Made by a program: the position numbers and the translations under genes. The notes beneath the pieces are model-generated. The model saw nothing but the letters and a program-made list of their open reading frames with translations, had not been told where the DNA came from and did not search any database. This document shows positions 1-8,854 of a DNA stretch of 64,000 nt, piece after piece; the first letter of the stretch is position 1; every line of letters starts with the position of its first letter. This stretch comes from Lishizhenia tianjinensis (lineage in GTDB: Bacteria > Bacteroidota > Bacteroidia > Flavobacteriales_D > Crocinitomicaceae), in contig NZ_FPAS01000006.1 in NCBI RefSeq assembly GCF_900116425.1, forward strand, positions 203,365 through 267,364, read 5' to 3'.

Positions 1-352
1 CTCTGATTTTGAAACCAAATGAAAGTAGCTCTACATTAATGCTTGCACCAACATAGTTCTTTTGGTTCCACAAATTGGTTAAGTGATTCACACGTAGACG
101 AGTACCCGTTGGGGTATTTTCAAATAAATCTTTCGGCGTTGCCAAATTGTTGGTGAAATTAAAGTACAGGGAAGAAATTGCTGGTATACCAATGTAAATT
201 TTCCCATCAACCGTATTGGCAGGATTGGTGTAAAGCGTGTGTTGCAAACTAGAGAGTGTATACAAACTATAATCTTGCTGAGCGCGAACTTGTGTTACCA
301 AAGTTAATACAAGTAAAACTAGGCTCGTTTTAAAAAACATACTATTTCTCAT
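1..352 (-). CDS. Partial exported protein, probable DUF5723 family (N-terminal part)
   Basis: Only the first 117 codons lie in the window; the rest runs off the left edge. The first methionine (350-352) begins 8 bases after the stop of the preceding lipoprotein gene, so the two are probably co-transcribed. The N-terminus has a basic start, a hydrophobic segment and an A-Q-Q end typical of a Sec signal peptide. The mature part starts with aromatic residues and an N-P-A motif (TLYTNPAN), then I-G-I-P, which resembles Bacteroidetes outer-membrane barrel proteins of the DUF5723 type. The family call is from memory of the motif pattern; export is well supported. Confidence 0.55.
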   Translation of the reverse strand, partial: MRNSMFFKTSLVLLVLTLVTQVRAQQDYSLYTLSSLQHTLYTNPANTVDGKIYIGIPAISSLYFNFTNNLATPKDLFENTPTGTRLRVNHLTNLWNQKNYVGASINVELLSFGFKIR

Positions 353-360
353 CACTTGTA

Positions 361-2052
361 TTAATTAGAAAGGTTAACATTAAGATTGATTTTCGCGGAG
401 AGTGAAACCGTTAATTCATACTCAGGGTAGAATTTCACATCTTGCTGCTGATCTGCATTAGTGGTGTTTAAGTTTGCTCTATATACCACCTTTTTGGTTC
501 CTCCAGAAATTAGATTTTGCAGCTGACCGTTGTTCAGAGGTACATCTGTTATTCTTCTAGAACTCTCTACCACCTTACCATAATTAGGGTCTGTTACAGG
601 AAGAGAAACATCAACAATTCCGGCTGGAATCAAATTATCTAAACTCGGGTTGGCAAAGAGTGAATCTAGCACCACATCATTTTCATCTAAGAAATAAATT
701 TGCGCACCCAATGCCAAGGGCAAACCGTTATCACTAATAATTCGAATAGTTGCGCGGTTTACATCTTTATCGTCAAAGTTAGATTCTGGATCTAAATCCA
801 AGGCTTCTCCCAAATCTAAATCGGAGGTGTCTTGAAAAGAGAAGTTGTATGCATATCCAAATATGGGCAAGATTACTTCCACATCTCCCCAGGCCATGGC
901 ATCACTGCTTAAAAAATTCTGACTGAAACCATCTGGATTTGTTTCTGCTGCTAGTTCGTAAACGATGTTGTCTGGACTCGCATCTATCAACTGAGATAAA
1001 CTCGGTGTTGTATTACCATTGTTTATACTGTGAAAAAAGTCTGCTGTATCCCCTAAAAAACTTGCCCCTGGTATGGTTGGTATATTCGTTAAACCAGGTC
1101 CTCCTAAACTCTGACTTGAACCAGAATTTCCATCGTATAAACCTGAGAAATTAATTCCCAGTGGTAACCCTGCAGAAGAACGTATGTATAAATTCAATTG
1201 TGGATCGGCAAAATGTAAATCACCTGAAATAAAATTATTAAACACCGGTAAATCTTGGGTATCCTGCGCTACTATATTTTGGAAATTTCCAAAGTATCCG
1301 AATATACTCTCAAAGCCTGTGAGGTCTAGATTCAGATCAAAAGAAATACTTTCCGTACCGGTGTAGGGCTGTCCTGTCTTGGTAAGTGTAACATCAACCA
1401 CAACCTCTAATTCATTATTGGTTTGTCCACCCTTGGTTAAATCCATCACGTAGTTAGACAAATCTATATTGAGCATTTCCTGTGTAGGTGTGGACCCTTG
1501 AAAAGATAAATCTACAGTAGTGTTAAAAGAATTCCCGTTTTGTTTTAGGTAGGGGATGGAAATATTCAAGGTAACATCGTGCTGCATGTCTGTAAAGGCA
1601 TCTATGTTCAATGTTCCGGATGACAAACGTATACTATCTACCTCTTCTCCATTGGAAAAAGCGAAGGTTTCGCTCAGGGTTTCTCCAAAATTAACACTGG
1701 TGCCAGCTGGTGCAAAACTAAAAGCTGTTACGGTAGAAGGTGGCACTGAAACAGCATAGTTTAAATTTTGACTTGGTAATTCTATTAATTCACCGGCGTT
1801 AAATTCAAAAATATTCTGTCTGTAAACCAAGCGAAATAATTCATCCGCATCATTGTAAATTAGTTCACCTTCATCAAATTCTTTTTCTAAGTCTCCGAGG
1901 TTAATGGTTGCTTTTGCCAAAGGTATTGCAAAGCTGGGATCAGCCTCAGACAAGTCTAGCTTATCTACCTCAAAGGTTTCTTTTTTACAGCTTACAATAA
2001 TTCCAACCAATAGCAGTGGCAAGATAAAGTAGCTTAGTGGGTACTTTTTCAT
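361..2052 (-). CDS. Large exported lipoprotein, unknown function
   Basis: The 563-residue product begins with a lipoprotein signal peptide ending in a lipobox, with Cys22 (IIVSCKK) as the lipidated residue. The rest is rich in Asn, Ser, Thr and Asp and alternates short hydrophobic stretches, as expected of beta-sandwich or beta-helix secreted proteins. I recognise no catalytic motif. It precedes the DUF5723-like gene by 8 bases on the same strand, so the two may work together at the outer membrane. A promoter-like TACCTTTG sits about 20 bases upstream of the start. Function is unknown. Confidence 0.8.
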   Translation of the reverse strand: MKKYPLSYFILPLLLVGIIVSCKKETFEVDKLDLSEADPSFAIPLAKATINLGDLEKEFDEGELIYNDADELFRLVYRQNIFEFNAGELIELPSQNLNYAVSVPPSTVTAFSFAPAGTSVNFGETLSETFAFSNGEEVDSIRLSSGTLNIDAFTDMQHDVTLNISIPYLKQNGNSFNTTVDLSFQGSTPTQEMLNIDLSNYVMDLTKGGQTNNELEVVVDVTLTKTGQPYTGTESISFDLNLDLTGFESIFGYFGNFQNIVAQDTQDLPVFNNFISGDLHFADPQLNLYIRSSAGLPLGINFSGLYDGNSGSSQSLGGPGLTNIPTIPGASFLGDTADFFHSINNGNTTPSLSQLIDASPDNIVYELAAETNPDGFSQNFLSSDAMAWGDVEVILPIFGYAYNFSFQDTSDLDLGEALDLDPESNFDDKDVNRATIRIISDNGLPLALGAQIYFLDENDVVLDSLFANPSLDNLIPAGIVDVSLPVTDPNYGKVVESSRRITDVPLNNGQLQNLISGGTKKVVYRANLNTTNADQQQDVKFYPEYELTVSLSAKINLNVNLSN

Positions 2053-2070
2053 AGGGTTAATTTTTCAAAA

Positions 2071-2078
2071 CAAAGGTA
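2071..2078 (-). promoter_or_regulatory. Promoter -7 element (TACCTTTG)
   Basis: On the minus strand TACCTTTG matches the Bacteroidetes -7 consensus TAnnTTTG and lies about 18 bases upstream of the ATG at 2052. No good TTG is visible at the -33 distance, so this is a partial match. Confidence 0.45.
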
Positions 2079-2152
2079 GGCTAAAACTACCTTAGAAAAA
2101 AGAAAAAGTCCTATATATCCCTTAGGTTAAATCCTGATTTTAATTCAATTAT

Positions 2153-4294
2153 TTAAGCATTAATGGAAGTTGAATAGATGATTAAATTTTGTTCAACTTG
2201 ACTTAAAACGAGTAGTTCTTGCGTAGCTTTGTTGTACACAAATGATAATAATCCTTCGCCTTCTTTTGGCCAATCTTTCACCAATTCCCCCTCGTTGTTG
2301 AAGAGGTAAATATTATTTTCTAATTGGTCAAGGATTAAAGTATAATATCTGCCCTGTACTTCTAGAGTATGAATTTGCGTAACTTCTTGGTTACTTTTAT
2401 TGAGTCTGGTCAGAGCATCCCCATAAGCCGAGTATACTATAATCACCCCGTCTTTTAAACCGTAGAAATAATTGGCGTCTTTCCAAAATTTGTTTCCGTC
2501 CACACTTCCTACAACTTCACCGGCTATGTTTAACAGTTCTTGTTTTTCATTTTGGTTGAGCACGGCAATCACATCTCCGCCTGATTTTAGCTGCAAGGGA
2601 GAAAAGTTAGCAACCTTGTTTTTTAGTTTGGACTTTTCTAATTCAACACAGTACGCCTGTTCTTCTGTTCTTACCCAAGCACTTAAGGTTCCTTTTCTGT
2701 TTAAACCATGAATTTCTCCAATTATAGCTTGCTGTGCCGTTTTTTGAATGATCAATTCCATTCCTTTGGCATTTAGCATAATTACTTCGCCTACATGGGT
2801 TCCAAAAATATATTTCGACTCACCTCTCCAAGATACTGCAGCGAAATTTGCTGTTAAGGCCTGCTCAAAGTTTACAGGAAATCCACTTACATTATTACCG
2901 TTTAGGTCTAAGATATGAAAGGATTGCTCGGTAGTGAAAGCGATTTGATGCTTCTTATTTTGGTAAACATCCACCACCTGTACATCTTTAATTTCTCCTT
3001 CTATTTTTCCGTCCCATATTCTTTTCCCTTCAGAGGAGAATAGAAAATAAGCTCCGTCTTTAGCACTCACAAAATAAGAATAGGCTCCTCGTATATGGTC
3101 CCAAATAGGCAGTATATTTTGCATGGCTTTTCCAACCGCAATGGTTCTCACTTTACTTCTCTGGTCTCTATCAGAAGGCCTTATCTCTCCTTCAATTTTA
3201 TCCACTTTAAAACTTTGAAGTTCTGAATAACTAATAGAAGTTGCCCGTTTATCTTCCACCTTTCTGTAATGTACTTCTCGGGTTAAATCTCCATAAATCC
3301 TATTCTGTTTACTCACATTTAACGCCAATGTTTTCCCCAATTTATAGTGTAAGGCAATTTGTTTACAAAGGGCTTCTGATTCTGCAAGAACTACCTTATC
3401 CTCAACTTCCAAAACATAAATCGCTTTCCCCTTTTTTGGAAAATCACTTGTTAGTTGGAAACCTTCAAAATGCTTTACTTCATTCTCCAAATAGTTGGTA
3501 TCCACTTTATCGCTTTTCTCCAACAATATTAGAATGGGGTTTTGTTGCGCGCTGTAATCTGAGATAATAAATGTCTGACCTTTTAACTCACCTTTGACTA
3601 TGCCCTTATCTACCCACTCGGCCATTAAACCCTTTGCGTAAACACTGTCATGATGTTGTAAATAAGCGTATTGATAAAAAGTATAATCTTCCACTTCTTC
3701 CGGAACTAAATAAGCAAAATTCAGCTGGTCATCTACCGCACTTCCGAAAGCTTCGTGTGCCAATTTACTTTTGTATTGGTAATTCCCTTGTTGGGTTTTG
3801 TAAATATCTGTATTGGCCCCAGTAGTAAAATCAACCGTACTTGCGGAGGCATTTTTGTCGTTTAGGCCTATAAAACTTAACTTTTCTTCATTGAGTTGGA
3901 TATCCTTCTTTGCCACCAAAAGGTAATCACCATTGTTATACTTTATCTCTGAAGGGTGAAGGTTTAACTGATCGGCAAAGTCCTTTAGTTCTTCTGGGTT
4001 CCACTTTCCTTTTTTCTGAGCAATGAAAAAGGGTCTATTGGCTGAAAAATAATATTTGAATTGCGTGTATGGAGGAGTAATTTGTAAGTGTAAATAAGGA
4101 TTTTTTGCAGGCAATAGCTGTGCTGCATCTTCAATTTCTGACCAACGATTAACCACTAAAACAACACTGTCTTGGTCATTAAAAACAAACTCTGGGTGAT
4201 AAGAAAACTTCTCTTTTTCTATCAATGAAAATCCTGAATATGCTATCCAAGCTAAACTTCCCAAAAGAAGAAGGACAATCAAAACTGCTCTCAT
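2153..4294 (-). CDS. Membrane-anchored protein with possible C-terminal beta-propeller, unknown function
   Basis: The 713-residue product starts with one hydrophobic segment (about residues 3-23) without a lipobox, so it is probably anchored in the inner membrane and faces the periplasm. The second half (about 390-713) contains recurring short beta-type units ending in patterns such as ILDLNGN, YSAYGD and LFNNEGE. These look like blades of a PQQ- or WD-like propeller. I recognise no enzymatic motif. It is separated by 77 bases from rnhB upstream and by 100 bases from the lipoprotein gene downstream. The propeller assignment is an inference from repeat rhythm. Confidence 0.75.
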   Translation of the reverse strand: MRAVLIVLLLLGSLAWIAYSGFSLIEKEKFSYHPEFVFNDQDSVVLVVNRWSEIEDAAQLLPAKNPYLHLQITPPYTQFKYYFSANRPFFIAQKKGKWNPEELKDFADQLNLHPSEIKYNNGDYLLVAKKDIQLNEEKLSFIGLNDKNASASTVDFTTGANTDIYKTQQGNYQYKSKLAHEAFGSAVDDQLNFAYLVPEEVEDYTFYQYAYLQHHDSVYAKGLMAEWVDKGIVKGELKGQTFIISDYSAQQNPILILLEKSDKVDTNYLENEVKHFEGFQLTSDFPKKGKAIYVLEVEDKVVLAESEALCKQIALHYKLGKTLALNVSKQNRIYGDLTREVHYRKVEDKRATSISYSELQSFKVDKIEGEIRPSDRDQRSKVRTIAVGKAMQNILPIWDHIRGAYSYFVSAKDGAYFLFSSEGKRIWDGKIEGEIKDVQVVDVYQNKKHQIAFTTEQSFHILDLNGNNVSGFPVNFEQALTANFAAVSWRGESKYIFGTHVGEVIMLNAKGMELIIQKTAQQAIIGEIHGLNRKGTLSAWVRTEEQAYCVELEKSKLKNKVANFSPLQLKSGGDVIAVLNQNEKQELLNIAGEVVGSVDGNKFWKDANYFYGLKDGVIIVYSAYGDALTRLNKSNQEVTQIHTLEVQGRYYTLILDQLENNIYLFNNEGELVKDWPKEGEGLLSFVYNKATQELLVLSQVEQNLIIYSTSINA

Positions 4295-4371
4295 AGACCT
4301 CTAAATTAATTCAATTCTCCATCAAGGCATGTAGGCACATGAAAAGATGCAAACATTCTAACTTTAAAAAA

Positions 4372-4980
4372 CTAAAATTTTAGAGAAAGTTGTTCATCAG
4401 AAAGCAACTTAAAACTCTTTCTATGGTAAGGCGTTTCTCCATGCTCGAAAATGGCTGCTCTATGTTTTTTGGTAGGATAACCTTTGTTCTTTTTCCAATC
4501 ATAATATGGAAATTCTTCATGCAGCTCTTCCATAATATCATCTCTGTAGGTTTTGGCTAAAACGGACGCCGCGGCTATGCTTAAAAACCTTCCATCACCC
4601 TTTATCATACAGCTATGTGCTACTTCTGGATAGGGGTTAAAACGATTTCCATCAATCAGTAAATGTTCAGGTCTTAATTCCAATTGGTCTATGGCCCTGT
4701 GCATCGCCAAAAAACTAGCATTTAAAATATTGATTTCATCTATCTCTTTATGGTCAACTATTCCAACTCCAAAACTTAAGGCATGTTCTTCTATAATCGG
4801 TCGCAACAAATAACGTTGTTTCTCGCTTAATTTTTTTGAATCATTTAAGAGATCGTGCGTGAAGTCCTGTGGTAATATAACAGCGGCTGCCACAACTGGT
4901 CCAGACAAACAACCTCTTCCAGCCTCGTCGCACCCCGCTTCTACGCGGCCTTCAACTTCAAATGCTAATAGATTTCCCAT
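4372..4980 (-). CDS. rnhB: Ribonuclease HII
   Basis: The enzyme cleaves the RNA strand of RNA-DNA hybrids and removes single ribonucleotides from DNA. The 202-residue length is normal for bacterial RNase HII. The metal-binding start motif is clear: CDEAGRG at residues 17-23, with Asp18 and Glu19. Later conserved blocks are present: LLIDGN, and [13 protein letters not shown] with the substrate-contacting Ser and Lys. The Tyr of the GYPT motif near the C-terminus is also present. It is transcribed with the downstream 713-residue protein only if the 77-base gap is read through. Cytoplasmic. Confidence 0.96.
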   Translation of the reverse strand: MGNLLAFEVEGRVEAGCDEAGRGCLSGPVVAAAVILPQDFTHDLLNDSKKLSEKQRYLLRPIIEEHALSFGVGIVDHKEIDEINILNASFLAMHRAIDQLELRPEHLLIDGNRFNPYPEVAHSCMIKGDGRFLSIAAASVLAKTYRDDIMEELHEEFPYYDWKKNKGYPTKKHRAAIFEHGETPYHRKSFKLLSDEQLSLKF

Positions 4981-5154
4981 AGTGCTACAAGATTACAAAA
5001 TTCTGAGCTTGTAGTAGGTATAAGGCATAAAAGTTGTAGTCTTAGAACTGTAAAAAAGTGAAGCAACTTTTCCTAAGCTTTTTACGTTTAATTGTTTAAG
5101 AAACTCAATTATTACTAACTTTAGTGAAAATTGCTTGACTATAAAATATAAAAC

Positions 5155-5523
5155 ATGAAAAAATTATTTGCATTCTTATTGGTAGTAACCTGCAGCTTTT
5201 TAAGCTTTGGACAAGAAAACCAAGCTGTAGCTCAAGGCACAGAAACTACGTTTAGCGAAAATGTAGCAAAAGGAGTTTTTAGCTTTATTCTACCAGAAGG
5301 AACAAGTGCAGAAGAGGTTGAAAAAAACAGTGCTTATTACACATCTTTTTTCACAGTTGAATACGATGCTACAACGCGCAAAGCAACTTTAAAAATGGCG
5401 GATAACACAGCAGAATCAAGACACGTTGTGGTGCGTTTTTTAATCTCAAACAAAGTAAGAACAGTAAAGCTAGGGAATACAGAATACACTGTTTCTGAAT
5501 TCTACGAAAAGCATTTAAAATAA
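5155..5523 (+). CDS. Small exported protein, unknown function
   Basis: This 122-residue protein has a textbook signal peptide (MKKLFAFLLVV, ending SFGQ) and a compact mature domain of about 100 residues. The mature part alternates beta-like stretches with one helix, and ends in a lysine-rich tail. It contains no cysteine after the signal peptide and no motif I recognise. Its own rho-independent terminator follows 20 bases after the stop, so it is monocistronic. The divergent gene upstream is rnhB. Function unknown; a small alpha/beta periplasmic fold is only a guess. Confidence 0.75.
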   Translation: MKKLFAFLLVVTCSFLSFGQENQAVAQGTETTFSENVAKGVFSFILPEGTSAEEVEKNSAYYTSFFTVEYDATTRKATLKMADNTAESRHVVVRFLISNKVRTVKLGNTEYTVSEFYEKHLK

Positions 5524-5543
5524 AAAACCTTAATTACCGTAGG

Positions 5544-5574
5544 GCCGCTACTAATTTTTGTAGCGGCTTTTTTT
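5544..5574 (+). terminator. Rho-independent terminator
   Basis: An 8-bp stem GCCGCTAC / GTAGCGGC with an 8-base loop is followed by seven T residues. It ends the small exported-protein gene. Confidence 0.9.
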
Positions 5575-5586
5575 GTGCCAAAAGTT

Positions 5587-5614
5587 TTGTATACCCCCTG
5601 AAAGTTTATTTTTG
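5587..5614 (+). promoter_or_regulatory. Promoter of the glycosyltransferase gene
   Basis: TTG at 5587-5589, a 17-base spacer and TATTTTTG at 5607-5614 match the Bacteroidetes consensus fully. The start codon begins only 5 bases after the -7 box, so the predicted transcript would have almost no leader. Confidence 0.65.
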
Positions 5615-5618
5615 AACT

Positions 5619-6695
5619 ATGGCTACTGGCACTCCACATATCTTTTTTATTGCCCCCTATCCCAAAGGAGCTGCTCCCTCGCAACGTTTTCGATTCGAAC
5701 AATACCTAAGCTTTCTCGAAAAAGAAGGTTATAGTTATGAATTCCATCCCTTTTATGATGAGGATGCCTGGAAAACCTTGTACGCAGAAGGTCAAGTTTT
5801 AAAAAAATCTTACCACCTCCTGCGTAGTTTTTGGAGGCGTTTTTTGCTCTTGTTTCAACTCCGAAAAGCCGATTTTATTTTTGTCCACAGAGAAATGTCG
5901 CACGTTGGTCCACCCATTTTTGAATGGATTACCACTCAACTTTTAGGCAAGAAAATTATATATGACTTCGACGATGCTATTTGGCTGCCAAATTATAGCG
6001 AACAAAATGCACGTTTTCAGCAATTAAAAATGTACAAAAAAGTGTTTCGCATTATGCGTTGGGCTCACTTAATAAGCGCGGGTAATGAATTTTTATGTTC
6101 TACCGCACGCAAGTACAACTCCAAAGTAAATTTCATACCTACCACTATAGATTTAAATTATCATCAATCTCCTCCTCGAAAAAAAGGAAGGCTTACCGTA
6201 GGTTGGACAGGTACACATACCACCGCTAAATATTTGCACGCTGTATTACCTGTACTAGAAAAATTACAATCCAAATACGATTTCGATTTCTTGGTAATTT
6301 CTAACGAAAACCCAGCCTTTGCTTTGCCCAACTTTACCTATATCCCTTGGAATAAAACCACAGAGATACAAGATTTAAATAGCATAGATATAGGTATTAT
6401 GCCTTTGGAAGACAGTGTGTGGACCCAAGGAAAATGTGCTTTTAAAATACTCCAATACATGGCACTATCTAAGCCCTGTGTTGCTTCTCCTGTAGGGGCG
6501 AATTTGTCGGTAATAGAAGAAGGGGTTAACGGACGATTTGCCAAAAGCGAAGAAGAATGGTTCTATGCATTGGAAGAACTACTTAGCAATGAAGACTTGC
6601 GTATCCAACTCGGTAAAAAGGCATTTGAAACCGTTCGAGAAGGATATTCTGTTGAAGCCAATCAAGAAAAATACCTTAAATTATTTCAGAAATAG
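5619..6695 (+). CDS. Glycosyltransferase, GT-B fold (group 1-like)
   Basis: The 358-residue protein probably transfers a sugar from a nucleotide-sugar during surface polysaccharide or glycolipid assembly in the cytoplasm. The N-terminal half begins with a Rossmann strand (IFFIAPYP) and the APSQRFRFEQY segment common in Bacteroidetes group 1 transferases. The C-terminal half has GWTGTHTTAKYL, then PLEDSVWTQGKCAFKILQY, which matches the donor-binding region of GT4-type enzymes. No polysaccharide cluster surrounds it; yebC follows 75 bases later. Donor and acceptor cannot be told. The start is fixed by the family-typical N-terminus. Confidence 0.85.
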   Translation: MATGTPHIFFIAPYPKGAAPSQRFRFEQYLSFLEKEGYSYEFHPFYDEDAWKTLYAEGQVLKKSYHLLRSFWRRFLLLFQLRKADFIFVHREMSHVGPPIFEWITTQLLGKKIIYDFDDAIWLPNYSEQNARFQQLKMYKKVFRIMRWAHLISAGNEFLCSTARKYNSKVNFIPTTIDLNYHQSPPRKKGRLTVGWTGTHTTAKYLHAVLPVLEKLQSKYDFDFLVISNENPAFALPNFTYIPWNKTTEIQDLNSIDIGIMPLEDSVWTQGKCAFKILQYMALSKPCVASPVGANLSVIEEGVNGRFAKSEEEWFYALEELLSNEDLRIQLGKKAFETVREGYSVEANQEKYLKLFQK

Positions 6696-6738
6696 AGCTT
6701 AAGCCCGCTCATAACTAGGCAAATTCCTAACATTTTTT

Positions 6739-6746
6739 TACTTTTG
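6739..6746 (+). promoter_or_regulatory. Promoter -7 element (TACTTTTG) of yebC
   Basis: TACTTTTG matches TAnnTTTG and ends 24 bases before the yebC start codon. No clear TTG is found 17-23 bases further upstream. Confidence 0.4.
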
Positions 6747-6770
6747 AATTCCTAAAATTTAAGACAAGAA

Positions 6771-7484
6771 ATGGGTAGAGCATTTGAATATCGCCGAGCT
6801 GCGAAAGAGAAACGATGGGATAAGATGTCGAAATTATTCCCAAAACTTGCTAAGGCCATCACTATGGCGGCAAAAGAAGGAGGAGATGATCCTGCTATGA
6901 ATGCTACTTTGCGTACTGCGATTCAAAACGCGAAGGCGCAGAACATGCCAAAAGACAATATTGAAAACGCGATAAAAAGAGCAACTTCTAAGGATGTTGA
7001 GAACTTTACAGAAGTAAACTACGAAGGTAAAGGTCCACATGGTGTATTGGTTTACGTAGAATGTGCTACAGACAATACAACTAGAACAGTTGCCAACGTT
7101 AAATCTTACTTCAATAAAGCAGGTGGTTCTGTAGTTCCAAATGGATCTTTAGAATTCATGTTTAACCGTAAGGCTGTATTTAGAATTGAAGAAAACTTAG
7201 ACGCCATAGACGTTGAAGAACTTGAGTTTGAATTAATCGATGCAGGTTTGGAAGAAATCGTTAAAGAAGACGATAACATTACTGTTTACGGTGACTACAC
7301 AAGCTTCGGTACTTTACAAACTGCCTTGGAAGAGAAAAATATTGAAGTAGCGAAAGCAAACCTTCAACGTATACCTACAAGCTCTGTTGAATTTACAGAA
7401 GAGCAATTGGTAGACATAGAAAAGATGTTAGACAAGATAGAGGATGACGATGATATCCAACAAGTCTTTACAAATATTGCTTAA
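6771..7484 (+). CDS. yebC: YebC/TACO1/PmpR family protein
   Basis: This 237-residue protein belongs to the YebC family, whose members are described as DNA-binding regulators and, more recently, as factors acting in translation. The N-terminal signature is clear ([19 protein letters not shown]; then AAKEGG and [14 protein letters not shown]), followed by the acidic beta-rich domains with [16 protein letters not shown]. The length is the family standard. It stands alone between its own promoter-like element and a bidirectional terminator. The acidic C-terminus (EDDDD) is usual. Cytoplasmic. Confidence 0.95.
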   Translation: MGRAFEYRRAAKEKRWDKMSKLFPKLAKAITMAAKEGGDDPAMNATLRTAIQNAKAQNMPKDNIENAIKRATSKDVENFTEVNYEGKGPHGVLVYVECATDNTTRTVANVKSYFNKAGGSVVPNGSLEFMFNRKAVFRIEENLDAIDVEELEFELIDAGLEEIVKEDDNITVYGDYTSFGTLQTALEEKNIEVAKANLQRIPTSSVEFTEEQLVDIEKMLDKIEDDDDIQQVFTNIA

Positions 7485-7496
7485 TACTTAAAGCAT

Positions 7497-7534
7497 AAAA
7501 AAAGCCGAGTGAATCATCACTCGGCTTTTTTATT
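7497..7534. terminator. Bidirectional terminator between yebC and the DUF4382 gene
   Basis: A perfect 12-bp stem AAAGCCGAGTGA / TCACTCGGCTTT with a 4-base loop is flanked by A residues on the left and T residues on the right. It serves both convergent genes. Confidence 0.93.
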
Positions 7535-7555
7535 TGTCATCGTTTTTAGCTGATA

Positions 7556-8071
7556 TTATAGCGTGTCTACTACTTTCAATACCGGTTTCAAGATATACTT
7601 TCCGTTTCCAGTTTGGTGAACAGAAGCTTCTGCGTCAAAGTCTATCAATAACTCTACTCCATCATCTGGAATATTTACGTTCTTAATTTTCAATCCTGAT
7701 TGTTGACCAGAAGGAGTCTTTAGATCATAGTAAACGCTGTCTACTAATACAGTGTTGGCGTCTCCTAATAAAAATCTTAATTCTGTAATAACACCCACTG
7801 GTAAAGATGCATCGTATGCTACCTCAAATGAGTTTGTGTCTTGGTATTCTAATAAATCGTAAATCCCTTGATTTGTCGGTAGGTCATACCATCCCGATTG
7901 GTTGGGATCATCTGCATCAATTTGTGCACTTACTTGTTCTATTTCTACGTTCACCTCTTGGTAATCACCAGGTGCGTCTGTCATTCTTATGCGTAAAGAT
8001 GCTTCTTCACTTTTATTACATGAGAAAAGTAATACTGATAATGCAAGTAATGATAAAATCTTGTTTTTCAT
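7556..8071 (-). CDS. DUF4382 domain lipoprotein
   Basis: From the ATG at 8071 the product is 171 residues, with a signal peptide and lipobox at Cys18 (LLFSCNK). An upstream in-frame ATG at 8098 would put a basic nine-residue extension before the signal peptide, so the inner start is preferred. The mature part opens with LRIRMTDAPGDYQEVNVEIEQ, the hallmark of DUF4382 proteins, and continues as a beta-rich domain. The role of DUF4382 is not established; members are cell-surface or periplasmic lipoproteins. The response-regulator gene lies 85 bases downstream on the same strand. Confidence 0.85.
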   Translation of the reverse strand: MKNKILSLLALSVLLFSCNKSEEASLRIRMTDAPGDYQEVNVEIEQVSAQIDADDPNQSGWYDLPTNQGIYDLLEYQDTNSFEVAYDASLPVGVITELRFLLGDANTVLVDSVYYDLKTPSGQQSGLKIKNVNIPDDGVELLIDFDAEASVHQTGNGKYILKPVLKVVDTL

Positions 8072-8156
8072 GGTTCTTTTTCTTTTAGTACACTTCAAAG
8101 GTAGAGCCTTGTTGAAGCGAAACCAAAGAATCCATGATATTCGAGAAGCTGAATTA

Positions 8157-8849
8157 TTATTCGTGGGTAATCTCCAATTTAAAGCCTATACCATGTACGT
8201 TTTCTATGCTAACTTTTTGGTCCTGACTTAAATATTTGCGCAATTTGGTGATGAAAACGTCTAAACTTCTTCCTACGAAGTAATCATCTTGCCCCCAAAC
8301 AGCGTTTAAAACGATCTCTCTGGGTAATACCTGATTTTTAAACTTACAAAGCATGGCTAAAATTTGTGCTTCCTTTTTTGTAAGCTTCTTTTCAAACTCA
8401 GGATGGGTGAGCATGTAGTTGTCTTTGTCGTAAGTATAACTCCCTAATTTCACCAGGTGCTCCTCCTCTTCTTCTACATCAACATTAACGCGCTTAAGCA
8501 AAGCTTTTACCCTAAACTGAAGTTCTTCGTGCGAAAAGGGCTTGGTTAAATAATCATCTCCCCCTGCTTTAAAACCTTCAATTTTATCCTCTGTCATAGA
8601 TTTGGCCGTCAAGAATAAAATGGGCACATCTGCATTTACCTTTCTCACATCTCTTGCCAACATAAAACCATCTTTCTTGGGCATCATTACATCGAAAATA
8701 CACAGGTGAAAATGGTCTTCATTAAAAGCTTTAAATCCTTCTTTCCCGTCAGAGGCCAAGTGTACGTCATAGCCCAATGACTTTAATTGATCTGCAATGA
8801 TGAATCCTAAACTAGTATCGTCTTCGCATAAAAGAATCTTTGCTTTCAT
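8157..8849 (-). CDS. OmpR-family response regulator (RprY-like)
   Basis: The 230-residue regulator has a receiver domain (about 1-120) with the acidic pair E9-D10 and the phospho-acceptor Asp53 in LCIFDVMMP. The switch motif LFLTAK and the Lys of LTKPF are both present. The C-terminal winged helix (about 130-228) ends in ENVHGIGFKLE, typical of OmpR/PhoB DNA-binding domains. Its start is 5 bases after the histidine-kinase stop, so they form a cognate pair. The linker carries an acidic run VEEEEEHL. Gene targets cannot be deduced. Confidence 0.93.
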   Translation of the reverse strand: MKAKILLCEDDTSLGFIIADQLKSLGYDVHLASDGKEGFKAFNEDHFHLCIFDVMMPKKDGFMLARDVRKVNADVPILFLTAKSMTEDKIEGFKAGGDDYLTKPFSHEELQFRVKALLKRVNVDVEEEEEHLVKLGSYTYDKDNYMLTHPEFEKKLTKKEAQILAMLCKFKNQVLPREIVLNAVWGQDDYFVGRSLDVFITKLRKYLSQDQKVSIENVHGIGFKLEITHE

Positions 8850-8854
8850 ATCTA

